NCBI RefSeq assembly: GCF_009696685.2
Contig: NZ_CP102355.1
Coordinates: 1,971,501-2,035,500, forward strand
DNA length: 64,000 nt
Direction of reading: 5' to 3'
Origin: Paracoccus sp. SMMA_5_TC
GTDB lineage: Bacteria; Pseudomonadota; Alphaproteobacteria; Rhodobacterales; Rhodobacteraceae
Shown one piece after another: positions 54,866-63,546 of the stretch; within the stretch, counting starts at the first letter, position 1, and each line of letters starts with the position of its first letter. Made by a program: the position numbers and the translations under genes. The notes under the pieces were generated by a model. That model saw nothing but the letters and a program-made list of their open reading frames with translations, was not told the origin of the DNA and did not search any database.

Positions 54866-56976
54866 CCCCGGACCGCGAATGGTGGACGCCGGATGCGCTG
54901 GCCGATGCCGGCCTGCCCGGGCTGCCGACGACGAAACGGCGCATCAACGCGCTTGCGCAGCGCGAGGCGTGGCGCGAGCAGCCCGGCAAGGCACGGATGC
55001 GCGCGGGCAAGGGCGGCGGCTGGGAATATCACTGGTCGGTTCTGCCCGAACGCGCGCGCAAGGCGCTGCTGGTCGCGGTCGCGCCGCAGGGCGGGGCGTC
55101 CGCGAAGCCGGACCGCGACGATGCCTGGCGCGATTTCGAGGAACTGCCCGAAGAGGCACGCGCCAAGGCCAGGGAGCGCCTGGAGGTTTTGCAGAAGTTC
55201 GAGACCTTTGCGGGGCTGGTCGGCCGCGATCAGGCGGCACGCGAGATCGCCCAATCCTTCGGCACCTCGGCGCGCACGATCTGGCGCTGGCTCGACCTGG
55301 TCGACGGGGTCGATCACGCCGACTGGCTGGCCTATCTGGCACCGCGCCATCGCGTGGCGGCGCGCGATGCCAGGCGGGACGGTGCGATCGGGGATTTTCA
55401 GCCGTTTTTGGCGATTTTGAAGGCCGATTACCTGCGCCTTGAAGCGCCGTCCTTTGCCGCGTCATACGACGTGGCGTGCCGCATCGCGCGGGCCAAGGGG
55501 CTGGCGGTGATGAGCGAACGCACGGCGCGGCGGCGGATCGAGGCCATCCCCCGCGTGACGAGGGTTCTGGCTCGCGAGGGCGAGCGCGGTCTGGCGCGGT
55601 GCTTTCCGCCGCAGATCCGCGACCGGACGCAGATGGTGGCGATGGAGGGGGTCAATGCCGACTGCCACAAGTTCGACGTGTTCGTGCAGTGGGAGGACGA
55701 CGACAAGCCGCGCCGGGCGCAACTGGTGGCCTTCCAGGATCTGTATTCTGGCAAGATCCTGGCCTGGCGCATCGATCGCGACCCGAACAAGGTGGCGGTG
55801 ATGTCCGCATTCGGCGAGCTGATCGAGACCTGGGGTATCCCGCGGCACTGCCTGTTCGACAACGGCATGGAATTCGCTAACAAATGGCTGTCGGGAGGCG
55901 CGCCCACGCGGTTTCGTTTCAAGGTGCGTGACGACGACCCCCTGGGGGTATTGCCGCAGCTGGGCATCCAGATCCACTGGGCCAAACCAGCCCATGGTCA
56001 GGCGAAGCCGGTCGAGCGGGCATTTCGCGACATGGCGCAGCGCATCGCCAAGGATCCCCGCCTGGCGGGGGCCTATGTAGGCAACCGGCCCGATGCGAAG
56101 CCCGAGAACTACATGAGCCGGGCGATCCCCCTGGCCGATTTCGTGGCGGTGGTTGCCGATGGCATCGAGCAGCACAATGCCCGGGTCGGGCGGCAGTCAC
56201 CGACCTGCCGGGGCCGCAGCTTCGACGAGACCTTCGCCGACAGCTATGCCCGCGCGCCGATCCGCAAGGCGACCCCGGAACAGCGGCGGCTGTGGCTGAT
56301 GGGCCAGGAGGTGCGCAAGGCCCATGCCACGCATGGCCGCATCACCATGCACCAGGCGGCGTATTGGTCGGACTGGATGACCGATATCGCCGGAACGCGG
56401 GTGATCTGCCGCTTCGATCCCGAGGATCTGAATGCCGGGTTGGAGATCTATGCGCTGGACGGCAGCTACCTTGGATTTGCGGCCACACAAGAGCGGACCG
56501 AGTTCTTCAACCTTGCTGCCGCGCAGGAAGCGGCGGCGCTGGAGCGGCGACGCAAGCGCCTGGCCAAGGCCGCGCTGGCGGCCGAACGTCCGGTCGATGC
56601 GGCCCGTGTCGCGGCCGAGCTGAAGGATCTGGTTCGCGATGCCATCGCCGCGCCTGAAAGCCGGGTGGTCGAGCTGGTGCAGCAGGCGCGGGCTCCGGTT
56701 ATCAATCGCGCCATGCCGCAGCCTGAATACCGCGATGACGAGGCCGCGCACGAGGCGGCGATGGTGCTCAAGTTCCGCACCCCCGAGCCGGTCTCGGAGG
56801 TGCCGGATGACAGCGCCGGGCGGTGGCGGCGGGCCAAGGAGATCGAAGCGAAGCTGGCCGCGGACGCCCCCGTCGGCAGCGCCGAGGCGCAATGGCTCTA
56901 TGGCTATCAGCAGACGGCGGAATACCGAACCCATGAGCGCATGGCCGAAAGGTTCGGCCCGGATGCGATCGGATGA
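54862..56976 (+). CDS. Mu-type transposase A (DDE)
   Basis: A 704-residue protein. An N-terminal Mu-type DNA-binding HTH (WWTPDALADAGLPGLPTTKRR) is followed by further binding domains and the catalytic core. Asp267, Asp333 (FDNGMEFA) and Glu385 (KPVERAFRDM) match the DDE triad of MuA, whose positions (269, 336, 392) are nearly identical. The C-terminal Mu-transposase domain and the coiled-coil region for MuB follow. It drives insertion and replicative transposition. Confidence 0.96.
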   Translation: MTPDREWWTPDALADAGLPGLPTTKRRINALAQREAWREQPGKARMRAGKGGGWEYHWSVLPERARKALLVAVAPQGGASAKPDRDDAWRDFEELPEEARAKARERLEVLQKFETFAGLVGRDQAAREIAQSFGTSARTIWRWLDLVDGVDHADWLAYLAPRHRVAARDARRDGAIGDFQPFLAILKADYLRLEAPSFAASYDVACRIARAKGLAVMSERTARRRIEAIPRVTRVLAREGERGLARCFPPQIRDRTQMVAMEGVNADCHKFDVFVQWEDDDKPRRAQLVAFQDLYSGKILAWRIDRDPNKVAVMSAFGELIETWGIPRHCLFDNGMEFANKWLSGGAPTRFRFKVRDDDPLGVLPQLGIQIHWAKPAHGQAKPVERAFRDMAQRIAKDPRLAGAYVGNRPDAKPENYMSRAIPLADFVAVVADGIEQHNARVGRQSPTCRGRSFDETFADSYARAPIRKATPEQRRLWLMGQEVRKAHATHGRITMHQAAYWSDWMTDIAGTRVICRFDPEDLNAGLEIYALDGSYLGFAATQERTEFFNLAAAQEAAALERRRKRLAKAALAAERPVDAARVAAELKDLVRDAIAAPESRVVELVQQARAPVINRAMPQPEYRDDEAAHEAAMVLKFRTPEPVSEVPDDSAGRWRRAKEIEAKLAADAPVGSAEAQWLYGYQQTAEYRTHERMAERFGPDAIG

Positions 56977-57043
56977 AAAATGCGCGGCCGGCGAAGGTTG
57001 GCACCACCGACCGCGCTGCCCTAACGAAAGGAGCAGGAAAAGC

Positions 57044-57784
57044 ATGACCTATCAGCAGCCCATCCGCAACAACAGCGTTGCGCTCTTGCGCAATGTCGTG
57101 CGCTTCAACCAGTTGATCGACCGCATCCAGAACCGCGGCCCGGACCTGCCAGGCATGGCCTGTTTCTATGGTCCGAGCGGTTACGGCAAGACCACGGCCG
57201 CGGTGTGGAACGCCAATGAGACCAATGCCTATCAGGTGCAGGTCAAATCGGTATGGTCGCGCCGCCATCTGGCGGAGGCCATCACGCGCGAGCTGTCGTT
57301 GCCGCCGGGGCGCACGATCGCGATCATGGTGGATCAGATCGCCGACGAGCTGATGAAGACCGGCCGGCCGCTGATCATCGACGAGGCCGATTATCTGATG
57401 TCCCCGTCGATGATCGAGATGATCCGCGACATCTACGAGAGCAGCCAGGCCCCGGTGATCCTGATCGGCGAGGAGCGGCTGCCGCAGAAGCTGGCGCGCT
57501 GGGAGCGTGTCCACGGCCGGATGCTGGACTGGGTTGGGGCACAGCCCGCCGATCTGCGCGAGGTCGGGCTGCTGGCCGAGATCTATTGCGCGGGCATCGA
57601 GCTGGACCCGAAGTTGCAGGCGGCGGTGTTGCAGGCTTCGAACGCCTCGGTTCGGCGCATTTGCGTGAACCTGTCGCTGCTGGCCGAGCTGGCGCGAACC
57701 AAGGGCCTGACCCGGATGTCGGTCAAGGATTGGACCAGGGATTTCTTCACCGGCGCCGCGCCCGCCCCGAGGAAATTCGCATGA
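57044..57784 (+). CDS. Mu B-type AAA+ target-selection ATPase
   Basis: A 246-residue ATPase. Walker A GPSGYGKT at residues 43-50 and Walker B IIDEAD at 111-116 are intact. It lacks the separate N-terminal HTH of Mu B (312 residues), so it is shorter. It binds target DNA and activates the transposase. GAAAGGAGCAGGAAAAGC stands before the ATG. Confidence 0.93.
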   Translation: MTYQQPIRNNSVALLRNVVRFNQLIDRIQNRGPDLPGMACFYGPSGYGKTTAAVWNANETNAYQVQVKSVWSRRHLAEAITRELSLPPGRTIAIMVDQIADELMKTGRPLIIDEADYLMSPSMIEMIRDIYESSQAPVILIGEERLPQKLARWERVHGRMLDWVGAQPADLREVGLLAEIYCAGIELDPKLQAAVLQASNASVRRICVNLSLLAELARTKGLTRMSVKDWTRDFFTGAAPAPRKFA

Positions 57785-58350
57785 CTCGTAAGCCCGTGCA
57801 TGAAAGCCGCGACAACCGGCAATTGATCTGGGAGGCGCTGAAATCGGCGAGCGGGCCGATGACGCGGACCGAGCTGCAGGTGGCGAGCAAGGTCGCGGCC
57901 AGCACGGTTGCAGCCTATCTCAAGGCCCTTGTCGCCGGCGGGATCGTCGACAAGGCCGAGGACCAGGGGCGGTCGACCTATCGCATTCTGCGCGACACGG
58001 GCTTTCATGCGCCGCGTCTGAAGGCGGACGGAACGCCGGTCAAGACCGGGGGGGCGGGGCTGAACCTGTGGCGCTCGATGCGGATGCTGAAGCAGTTCAG
58101 TGCTCGCGACCTGGCGGCGCACTCGACCACCACCGAGGTCGATACGACCGAAAACCACGCCAAGGTGTATTGCAGCCATCTGTTGGCGGCGGGTTATCTG
58201 AAGGTGGTTCAGAAGGCCGCACCCCCCAAGCGGGCCGCGATTTATCGCCTGATCCGCGACACCGGGCCGGTGCCACCGAAAACCCAGCGGGTGCACCAGG
58301 TCTACGATCCTAACACCGGCGAGGTGCATTTCACCGGGGGCGCGCGATGA
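57781..58350 (+). CDS. Double winged-helix early protein
   Basis: A 189-residue protein with two winged-helix repeats: residues 22-62 (MTRTELQVASKVAASTVAAYL, wing GRSTYRIL) and residues 105-150 (FSARDLAAHSTTTEVDTTEN then wing AIYRLIR). It overlaps B by 4 bases and the next gene by 4. A DNA-binding, phage-regulating role is inferred. Confidence 0.7.
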   Translation: MTRKPVHESRDNRQLIWEALKSASGPMTRTELQVASKVAASTVAAYLKALVAGGIVDKAEDQGRSTYRILRDTGFHAPRLKADGTPVKTGGAGLNLWRSMRMLKQFSARDLAAHSTTTEVDTTENHAKVYCSHLLAAGYLKVVQKAAPPKRAAIYRLIRDTGPVPPKTQRVHQVYDPNTGEVHFTGGAR

Positions 58351-58718
58351 GCGGCCCGGTGGAAACTGCCCGCCTGGCCTGGGGGGAGGCGCTGCCGGAC
58401 TGGGTCGCGGCCCTGGCGCGCGAGTGCGAGGCGAGCAGCCAGAGCCGGGTGGCGGCGCGGTTGGGGCGTTCGTCGGCACTGGTCAGCCAGGTGCTGCGCA
58501 ACAAGTATCGGGCCGATCTGGCCGGCGTTGAACAGGTCTTCAGGGGGGTGTTCGAGAGCCTGACAGTTGATTGCCCGGCCCTGGGCAGCATCCCCGCCAA
58601 CGTCTGCCGGGACTGGCAGCTGAAGGCCCGTTCCTTTGTCAATGTCAACAGCTTGCGGGTGCGGATGTACCGCGCCTGCCATGGATGCCCACGTTTCCAC
58701 AGGAGTGGCAAATGCTGA
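58347..58718 (+). CDS. HTH-type early protein
   Basis: A 123-residue protein. RVAARLGRSSALVSQVLRNKY near residue 32 is a lambda-repressor-like HTH; a C-terminal CHGCPRF could bind zinc. It overlaps both neighbours (4 and 7 bases). Confidence 0.7.
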   Translation: MSGPVETARLAWGEALPDWVAALARECEASSQSRVAARLGRSSALVSQVLRNKYRADLAGVEQVFRGVFESLTVDCPALGSIPANVCRDWQLKARSFVNVNSLRVRMYRACHGCPRFHRSGKC

Positions 58719-59038
58719 CCGGTTGCACGGATATCGATGCCCAGGATGATGTGATGGCCGAACTGGCGGCCGCTTCGGACATCATTCGCGATTTTCAGGA
58801 CGATCCGTTCCTGTTGCGGGCGCTGATGCATTGCGCGCCCGTGCTTGCCGCAGCGCAGGCCCTCGACAGCGATAGCCCGGCCGTCAGCATCGGCACGACC
58901 ATGCACGCGCTTCGCCGCCAGGCGTTCGAACTGCTGCGGATGCTGGACGATCCCCCACCCCTGCCATCCGGGCGGCACACCTGCCCGCAATGCCATGGTT
59001 GCTGCGACCCCGACTGGGGTTGCGACCTTAGCCTTTGA
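58712..59038 (+). CDS. Small early protein with Cys-rich tail
   Basis: A 108-residue protein starting inside the previous gene with AGGAG upstream. It is helical and acidic until residue 90, then ends with a cysteine-rich CPQCHGCCDPDWGC segment, a zinc-knuckle-like cluster of five Cys and one His. No family recognised. Confidence 0.6.
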   Translation: MLTGCTDIDAQDDVMAELAAASDIIRDFQDDPFLLRALMHCAPVLAAAQALDSDSPAVSIGTTMHALRRQAFELLRMLDDPPPLPSGRHTCPQCHGCCDPDWGCDLSL

Positions 59039-59051
59039 AAGGAGCCGAGGA

Positions 59052-59675
59052 ATGAATGCTGAACGAAAATGGCTAGATCGCCAGGGCCGCACGGTGCCCG
59101 AGCACCTGGTCAGCGATGCCGACCGGATGAAGGACGAACTGGCCGAACGGCTGGTTTCCGGCGCCGAGAGCATCCAGAAGGTGATGAGCGCCTTCAAGAA
59201 ATCGTCCATGGAGGAGATGTATGCCGCCAAGGCGCTGCTGTTCGAGAAATACGGAGCCAAGCTGGGCGGCCAGAAGGGAGGCTTCGGCATCGCGGCCTTC
59301 GACGGCTCCACGGAGGTGCGGATCTGCGTTGCGGATCGCATCACCTTCGGGCCGGAACTGCAGGCGGCCAAGGCGCTGATCGACGAATGCATCGAATCCT
59401 GGGCCGAGGGTGCGGATCAGAACATCGTCGTCCTGATCAACGACGCATTCCAGGTCAACAAGGCCGGGCGCATCGACACCAAGCGCGTGTTGCGGTTGCA
59501 AAAATTGCCGATCCGCCGGCCGGACGGCAGCCGCGACGAGCGCTGGGAGCAGGCGATGCAGGCGATCAGCGATGCGCTGATCGTGGACGAGACCGCGACC
59601 TACATCCGGTACTACCGCCGCAACGGCCAGACCAATGCGATGGAACTGGTCAACCTCGACTTCAGCGCGCTGTGA
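59052..59675 (+). CDS. DUF3164-type phage protein
   Basis: A 207-residue protein with the family pattern WLDRQGRTVPEHLVSD at the start, then YGAKLGGQKGGFGIAAFDGS, and the C-terminal RYYRRNGQTNAMELVNLDFSAL. These match DUF3164 proteins found in the early regions of Mu-like phages (sulfate transporter-like mis-annotation is common). Function unknown. Confidence 0.85.
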   Translation: MNAERKWLDRQGRTVPEHLVSDADRMKDELAERLVSGAESIQKVMSAFKKSSMEEMYAAKALLFEKYGAKLGGQKGGFGIAAFDGSTEVRICVADRITFGPELQAAKALIDECIESWAEGADQNIVVLINDAFQVNKAGRIDTKRVLRLQKLPIRRPDGSRDERWEQAMQAISDALIVDETATYIRYYRRNGQTNAMELVNLDFSAL

Positions 59676-59683
59676 GGCCGGCT

Positions 59684-59872
59684 ATGATGCTGCTGTCCTT
59701 CCTGGCCCCCTTCATGCTGATGCTGGTTGGCTTCGTGGTCTCGGTTGCCGCCGGTGCCGCGCGCGAGACCGACATGGCAGCGCCCCCGGCCGCGCTGACC
59801 GCGCTGCTGGTCGCCGGCATCGTCCTTGTCCTGCAGGCGCTGCTTTGGGTGCGCCTGGGCACCCTGTTCTGA
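59684..59872 (+). CDS. Small membrane protein
   Basis: A 62-residue protein made of two hydrophobic helices (LAPFMLMLVGFVVSVAAG and ALLVAGIVLVLQALLW) with a short loop. Two ATGs stand in tandem. Family unknown. Confidence 0.55.
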   Translation: MMLLSFLAPFMLMLVGFVVSVAAGAARETDMAAPPAALTALLVAGIVLVLQALLWVRLGTLF

Positions 59873-59899
59873 CATCTCAAGGCGAAAGGACCGACCGAC

Positions 59900-60085
59900 A
59901 TGGCGATGATCACCCTGACCGACGACGAGGCGCGCGCACTCGAGGCGTTCTGCGAGGCCTTCGACCTGCTGACCACCGGCGCCTGGGCGCCGATCGAGGC
60001 CCACATGCGCGATGCCCACGCCATCGCGGACCCCGAGGCCGCCCTGGAAACCGCCCGTCGCGCCCTGCGCGGCGAGGTTGACTGA
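59900..60085 (+). CDS. Small acidic early protein
   Basis: A 61-residue, acidic and helical protein (TDDEARALEAFCEAFDLLTT) with AAAGGA upstream. No family recognised. Confidence 0.55.
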   Translation: MAMITLTDDEARALEAFCEAFDLLTTGAWAPIEAHMRDAHAIADPEAALETARRALRGEVD

Positions 60086-60118
60086 TCCCGACCCGCAACC
60101 CCAACCAGAGGATAACCC

Positions 60119-60388
60119 ATGACCAACCTTGCCAAATCGGAACTGATCGCCGCCGTCGCGAAGGCCACCGGCCATAGCCGCAAGGACGTCGACGACGTCG
60201 TCTGCGCCGCGGTGGCCGTCATCCGCGAGGAAGCCCTGGCCGGAAAGACCGTCTGCCTGCCCGGCTTCGGGCGGTTTTCGGTGAAGGAAAGCCCGGCGCG
60301 CGAGGCCCGCAACCCGCGCACGGGCGAGAGCATCCGGGTCGAGGCCCGACGCACGCTGAGGTTCCGACCCTCGAAGTCCACCGCCTGA
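60119..60388 (+). CDS. Phage-encoded HU-family DNA-binding protein
   Basis: An 89-residue HU-like protein with intact hallmarks: LIAAVAKATG, LPGFGRFSV and the arm EARNPRTGESIRV with its R-N-P-x-T-G motif. HU is required for Mu transpososome assembly, so a phage copy may make transposition independent of the host protein. It differs from the host HU-like gene at 21342, whose arm is degenerate. Confidence 0.92.
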   Translation: MTNLAKSELIAAVAKATGHSRKDVDDVVCAAVAVIREEALAGKTVCLPGFGRFSVKESPAREARNPRTGESIRVEARRTLRFRPSKSTA

Positions 60389-60470
60389 TGCGAAACCCGC
60401 CCCGGTCCGTCCGGGGCGCGGTCGGCCGGGCGTGGTGGCCCGGTCCTGACGATGCAGCCGAGGAATGCCC

Positions 60471-60944
60471 ATGACCGCCGCCCTGACCCTCAAACGCATG
60501 ATACACGTCGGCTGCAGGGAGCTGGGCCTCGACCATGACACGCGCCGCGACCTGCAGCTGGTGGTGACCGGAAAAGCCAGCATGTCCGAGATGGACGAGG
60601 CCGACCTGCGCAAGCTGGTGGATGCGTTGAAGGCCCGCGGCTTCAGGCCCTATGGAAACGCCTTCTACACCTCTGGCAAGGCGGGGGCAGGGTCGTGCCA
60701 CCATGCGCCCGCGCCGCGCGCCGATCTGCGCTTCGTGCATGTGCTGTGGCGGCGGCTGGGCGAGGCCGGGGTGCTCAAGAAACCGGGGCGCGCGGGGCTC
60801 AATGCATTCATCCGGGCGCGTTTTGAGGGTAAGTGGAAGTCGGTGCCGATCGATATCGACGCGCTGCGCGATCCCGGTCAGATCAATGATGTTACCCGTG
60901 CGTTGAAGGACATGTGCCGCCGGGCCGGGATGGTGATCCGGTGA
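60471..60944 (+). CDS. Mu gp16-family protein (DUF1018)
   Basis: A 157-residue protein with the family opening LTLKRMIHVGCRELGLDHDTRRDLQL and the central LRKLVDALKARGFRP. The C-terminal half has VHVLWRRLGEAGVLKKPGRAGLN, as in Mu gp16-type proteins. AGGA favours the ATG at 60471 over 60465. It overlaps the next gene by 4 bases. Function unknown. Confidence 0.87.
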   Translation: MTAALTLKRMIHVGCRELGLDHDTRRDLQLVVTGKASMSEMDEADLRKLVDALKARGFRPYGNAFYTSGKAGAGSCHHAPAPRADLRFVHVLWRRLGEAGVLKKPGRAGLNAFIRARFEGKWKSVPIDIDALRDPGQINDVTRALKDMCRRAGMVIR

Positions 60945-61189
60945 CGCGCAAGGTGATTGTCTCGGATCACGCGATCCTGCGCTATCTCGAACGTGTCGGC
61001 GGCTTCGACATCGCGCGCCTGCGCCGGGAGATCGCGCAGCGCGTCCAGGCTGCGGCGGATGTCGGCGCCGGCGCGGTGGTGATCGATGGTCATTCCTTCC
61101 TGATCGACAAGGGCGAATTCGGACCGGTCGTGGTGACGGTATTGCCGGTCGGCAAGTTGCCGCGCAACCTGATGGGGGGCGAGCGGTGA
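60941..61189 (+). CDS. Small hypothetical protein before Mor
   Basis: An 82-residue protein from a GTG overlapping the previous stop. SDHAILRYLERVGGFD is a conserved opening also seen in other Mu-like phages. No function known. It overlaps the Mor gene by 4 bases. Confidence 0.65.
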   Translation: MTRKVIVSDHAILRYLERVGGFDIARLRREIAQRVQAAADVGAGAVVIDGHSFLIDKGEFGPVVVTVLPVGKLPRNLMGGER

Positions 61190-61569
61190 GCATCTTTCCG
61201 GGCATCGCCGGCCAGATAGAGGAATTGATCGGCCCGGAACTGACCATCCGGCTGTTGCGCCGCTGGGGCGGCTGCCAGGTCAACATTCCGGTGCGCGCCC
61301 GCGGCTCGAAGATGGCCGAGGTTATCGGCGAGGAGGCGACGAGCCTGATCATCAAGGAAATCGGCCATGGCCGGGTGACGCTTCCCTGCGGTGCAATGCG
61401 CGGCCAGAGCCGTCGGCGAGCCGAGGCGATGGAGATGCTGCGCCGAGGCGCCTCGATCCAGCAGGTGGCCCTGGCCTGCGACTTGCACACGAGGACGGTG
61501 TCCAACTATCGCGCGGCGCTCGAATCAGGTGCCACCCGGCAGATGCAGCTCCCCTTTGACAGCGACTAG
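61186..61569 (+). CDS. Mor-type middle transcription activator
   Basis: A 127-residue protein with a GTG start. The N-terminal dimerisation part (GQIEELIGPELTIRLLRRWGG, with IPVRARG) and C-terminal HTH (IQQVALACDLHTRTVSNYRA) match the Mor/C family. Mor activates the middle promoter, so the 118-base spacer downstream is the place to look. Confidence 0.88.
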   Translation: MSIFPGIAGQIEELIGPELTIRLLRRWGGCQVNIPVRARGSKMAEVIGEEATSLIIKEIGHGRVTLPCGAMRGQSRRRAEAMEMLRRGASIQQVALACDLHTRTVSNYRAALESGATRQMQLPFDSD

Positions 61570-61687
61570 GCGCATCTGTCAGAGTGGCGGCGCCGGCTGA
61601 TCGGTCCCCGGCACTACACCGAAAAGCTTCAGAGGCTATCCCCCCAGTCGAATTTGCGACTGTCGCCCGACACAACCGGGGGCTGAC

Positions 61688-62542
61688 ATGAAGCTGGTCA
61701 ACCACAAGATTGAGGGCATTCCCTTTCGCGCCGCCCATTACACGGGCGGCGTCATCGTGCCGACGATCGTGATCCTGCACGATACGGCGGGACGGCTGGA
61801 GAAGGGCAACAGCGCGGCCTATCTCGCTGGCAGGAATGCAGCCAAGGCCAGTGTTCACTTCGTCCTGGAGCGCGACGGGACGGTCGAGCAGCAGGTTCCC
61901 ACCAACCGGCGTGCCAACCATGCAGGGGTTTCGAGCTACCACGGCCGCAGCGGCTGCAACGAGTTCTCGATCGGGATCGAGATCGTGAACCCCGGCAGGA
62001 TGATCGCGTCGAATGGGCAGGGTCGCGCATGGTGGGGGCAGGATTTCGATTGGCGCGAATACGCCTTGCAGATGCTGAAGACCCGGGAGCATGGCGAGGG
62101 GGTCTGGATGCCTTATACTGCCGAGCAGCTGGCCACGCTGCAGGGTCTGCTGATCGCGCTGTTCGAAGGCATCCCGTCGCTGACGGACATCACCACCCAT
62201 TGGTATGTCAGCCCTGGCCGCAAGACCGACACCAATCCGCTGATGCCGCTCGATGAGATCAAGGTGGCGGTTCTGGGGCACGACGATCCCGGCGCGGCGG
62301 TGGCGGAGGCGGCTTCCGAACCCGCGCCGACCGTCACCATGCTGAAGGTCGTGACCGCCGGCTCGGGGCTCAACATGCGGCGCTGGCCGAACGCCCAGAA
62401 CCCCAATGTCATCGGATCCATCCCGAACGGTACCGTCGTGCCCGTGCTGCGATCAGGACAGTTCGACGGGCGCTGGTGGTCGCTGGTCCTCTATGGCGGC
62501 CGCGAGGGCTGGATCCTCGAAACCTACACCCAACCTGCCTGA
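61688..62542 (+). CDS. N-acetylmuramoyl-L-alanine amidase endolysin with SH3 domain
   Basis: A 284-residue protein. The amidase_2 domain covers about residues 20-180, with zinc ligands in ILHDTAG and THWYVSPGRKTDTNP and a Ser-Val-His-Phe strand. A C-terminal SH3-like domain (residues 215-282, GLNMRRWPN and GWILE) binds wall. It starts the lysis group after a 118-base spacer that may hold the middle promoter. No signal peptide, so it needs a holin. Confidence 0.9.
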   Translation: MKLVNHKIEGIPFRAAHYTGGVIVPTIVILHDTAGRLEKGNSAAYLAGRNAAKASVHFVLERDGTVEQQVPTNRRANHAGVSSYHGRSGCNEFSIGIEIVNPGRMIASNGQGRAWWGQDFDWREYALQMLKTREHGEGVWMPYTAEQLATLQGLLIALFEGIPSLTDITTHWYVSPGRKTDTNPLMPLDEIKVAVLGHDDPGAAVAEAASEPAPTVTMLKVVTAGSGLNMRRWPNAQNPNVIGSIPNGTVVPVLRSGQFDGRWWSLVLYGGREGWILETYTQPA

Positions 62543-62552
62543 GGCGTATTTC

Positions 62553-62906
62553 ATGGACAGTTTCTGGTCTGATATTTCCGCTGCACTGGTGCCTGGCGTT
62601 CTGACGCTGTTCGGCACCGTGATGACGCTCATCATTTCCCGGCTTGCCAATATGGCGGAAGAGAGCTGGGGCATCGATATCGAGGCCCGGCATCGCGCGG
62701 CCTTGCATTCGGCGATCATGTCCGGAGTCCGATCGGCGCTGGCGCGGGGCCTGGATGGCAATGCCGCGGTCAGCGCGGCGCTGGCGCATGCCTCGGCCAG
62801 CGTTCCCGATGCCATTCGCAAGCTGCCGCAGGCAACGCCCGAGGTGTTGACATCGCTGGCGGAGGCCAAGCTGCGCGAAGCCCTGGAGGGGATCGGGCGC
62901 GAATGA
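62553..62906 (+). CDS. Holin-like/phage hypothetical protein
   Basis: A 117-residue protein with one N-terminal membrane segment (LVPGVLTLFGTVMTLIIS) and a helical C-terminal half. Location between the endolysin and a DUF2730-type gene suggests a holin. Its stop overlaps the next start by 4 bases. Confidence 0.6.
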   Translation: MDSFWSDISAALVPGVLTLFGTVMTLIISRLANMAEESWGIDIEARHRAALHSAIMSGVRSALARGLDGNAAVSAALAHASASVPDAIRKLPQATPEVLTSLAEAKLREALEGIGRE

Positions 62907-63244
62907 CCTTCAATTTCGACACCACCATCACCCTCAGCCTGATCGCCACGATCTTCCTGGCGGTGATTGGCTGGGTGCGCATGCACAATGCCGCCGTTGC
63001 CAAGCGCATCGATGGCTGCGGCGAGCGCCTCGACCGCCATGAGCAGCGCATCCATTCCGCCGAGCAGTCCCTGCAGAGCCTGCCGTCGAAGGAAGACCTG
63101 CACGGCCTGTCGCTGGCCATGGCCGAGATGCGGGGCGACATGCGCGAGGTGCGCGCCGCCATGCAGGGACAGGGCCAGATACTGTCACGGGTCGAGGCGG
63201 TGGTCAGCCGCCAGGAGGACCATCTGATGAGGACGAAAGCCTGA
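62903..63244 (+). CDS. DUF2730-type phage protein (Rz-like spanin position)
   Basis: A 113-residue protein with an N-terminal membrane anchor (ITLSLIATIFLAVIGWVRM) and a long coiled coil (RIDGCGERLDRHEQRIHSAE). This matches the DUF2730 family of Mu-like phages. A lysis (spanin) or membrane role is inferred. Confidence 0.8.
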   Translation: MTFNFDTTITLSLIATIFLAVIGWVRMHNAAVAKRIDGCGERLDRHEQRIHSAEQSLQSLPSKEDLHGLSLAMAEMRGDMREVRAAMQGQGQILSRVEAVVSRQEDHLMRTKA

Positions 63245-63245
63245 C

Positions 63246-63545
63246 ATGACCAGTTATGCAGAGGAGGTCAGTCGCCATCGCCGCCTGGCGGTGCTGCGCC
63301 ATCTCGCCGAGGTGACCGACTACGTGAGCAACGCCTCGGTCCTGCAGGGGGTACTGCGAAGCCTGGGGCTGCCGCTGTCCCATGATGCGCTGATGACGGA
63401 GCTTTGCTGGCTGCGCGAGCAGGGGTTTGTGACCTTCGATCCTGCAGCTGCCTTCGTGGTGGTGACCGCAACGCGGCGCGGCGTGGATCTGGCGGCGGGA
63501 CTGGCCGAGCATCCGGGCGTGCAGCGCCCCCGCCCGAGGATCTGA
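63246..63545 (+). CDS. Mu gp26-like winged-helix protein
   Basis: A 99-residue protein with a winged-helix pattern: RHRRLAVLRHLAEVTDYVSN, LMTELCWLREQGFVTF, wing FVVVTATRRGVDLA. In Mu-like phages such proteins sit between the spanin and gp27 genes. The stop is one base before the next gene's leader. Confidence 0.78.
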   Translation: MTSYAEEVSRHRRLAVLRHLAEVTDYVSNASVLQGVLRSLGLPLSHDALMTELCWLREQGFVTFDPAAAFVVVTATRRGVDLAAGLAEHPGVQRPRPRI

Positions 63546-63546
63546 C

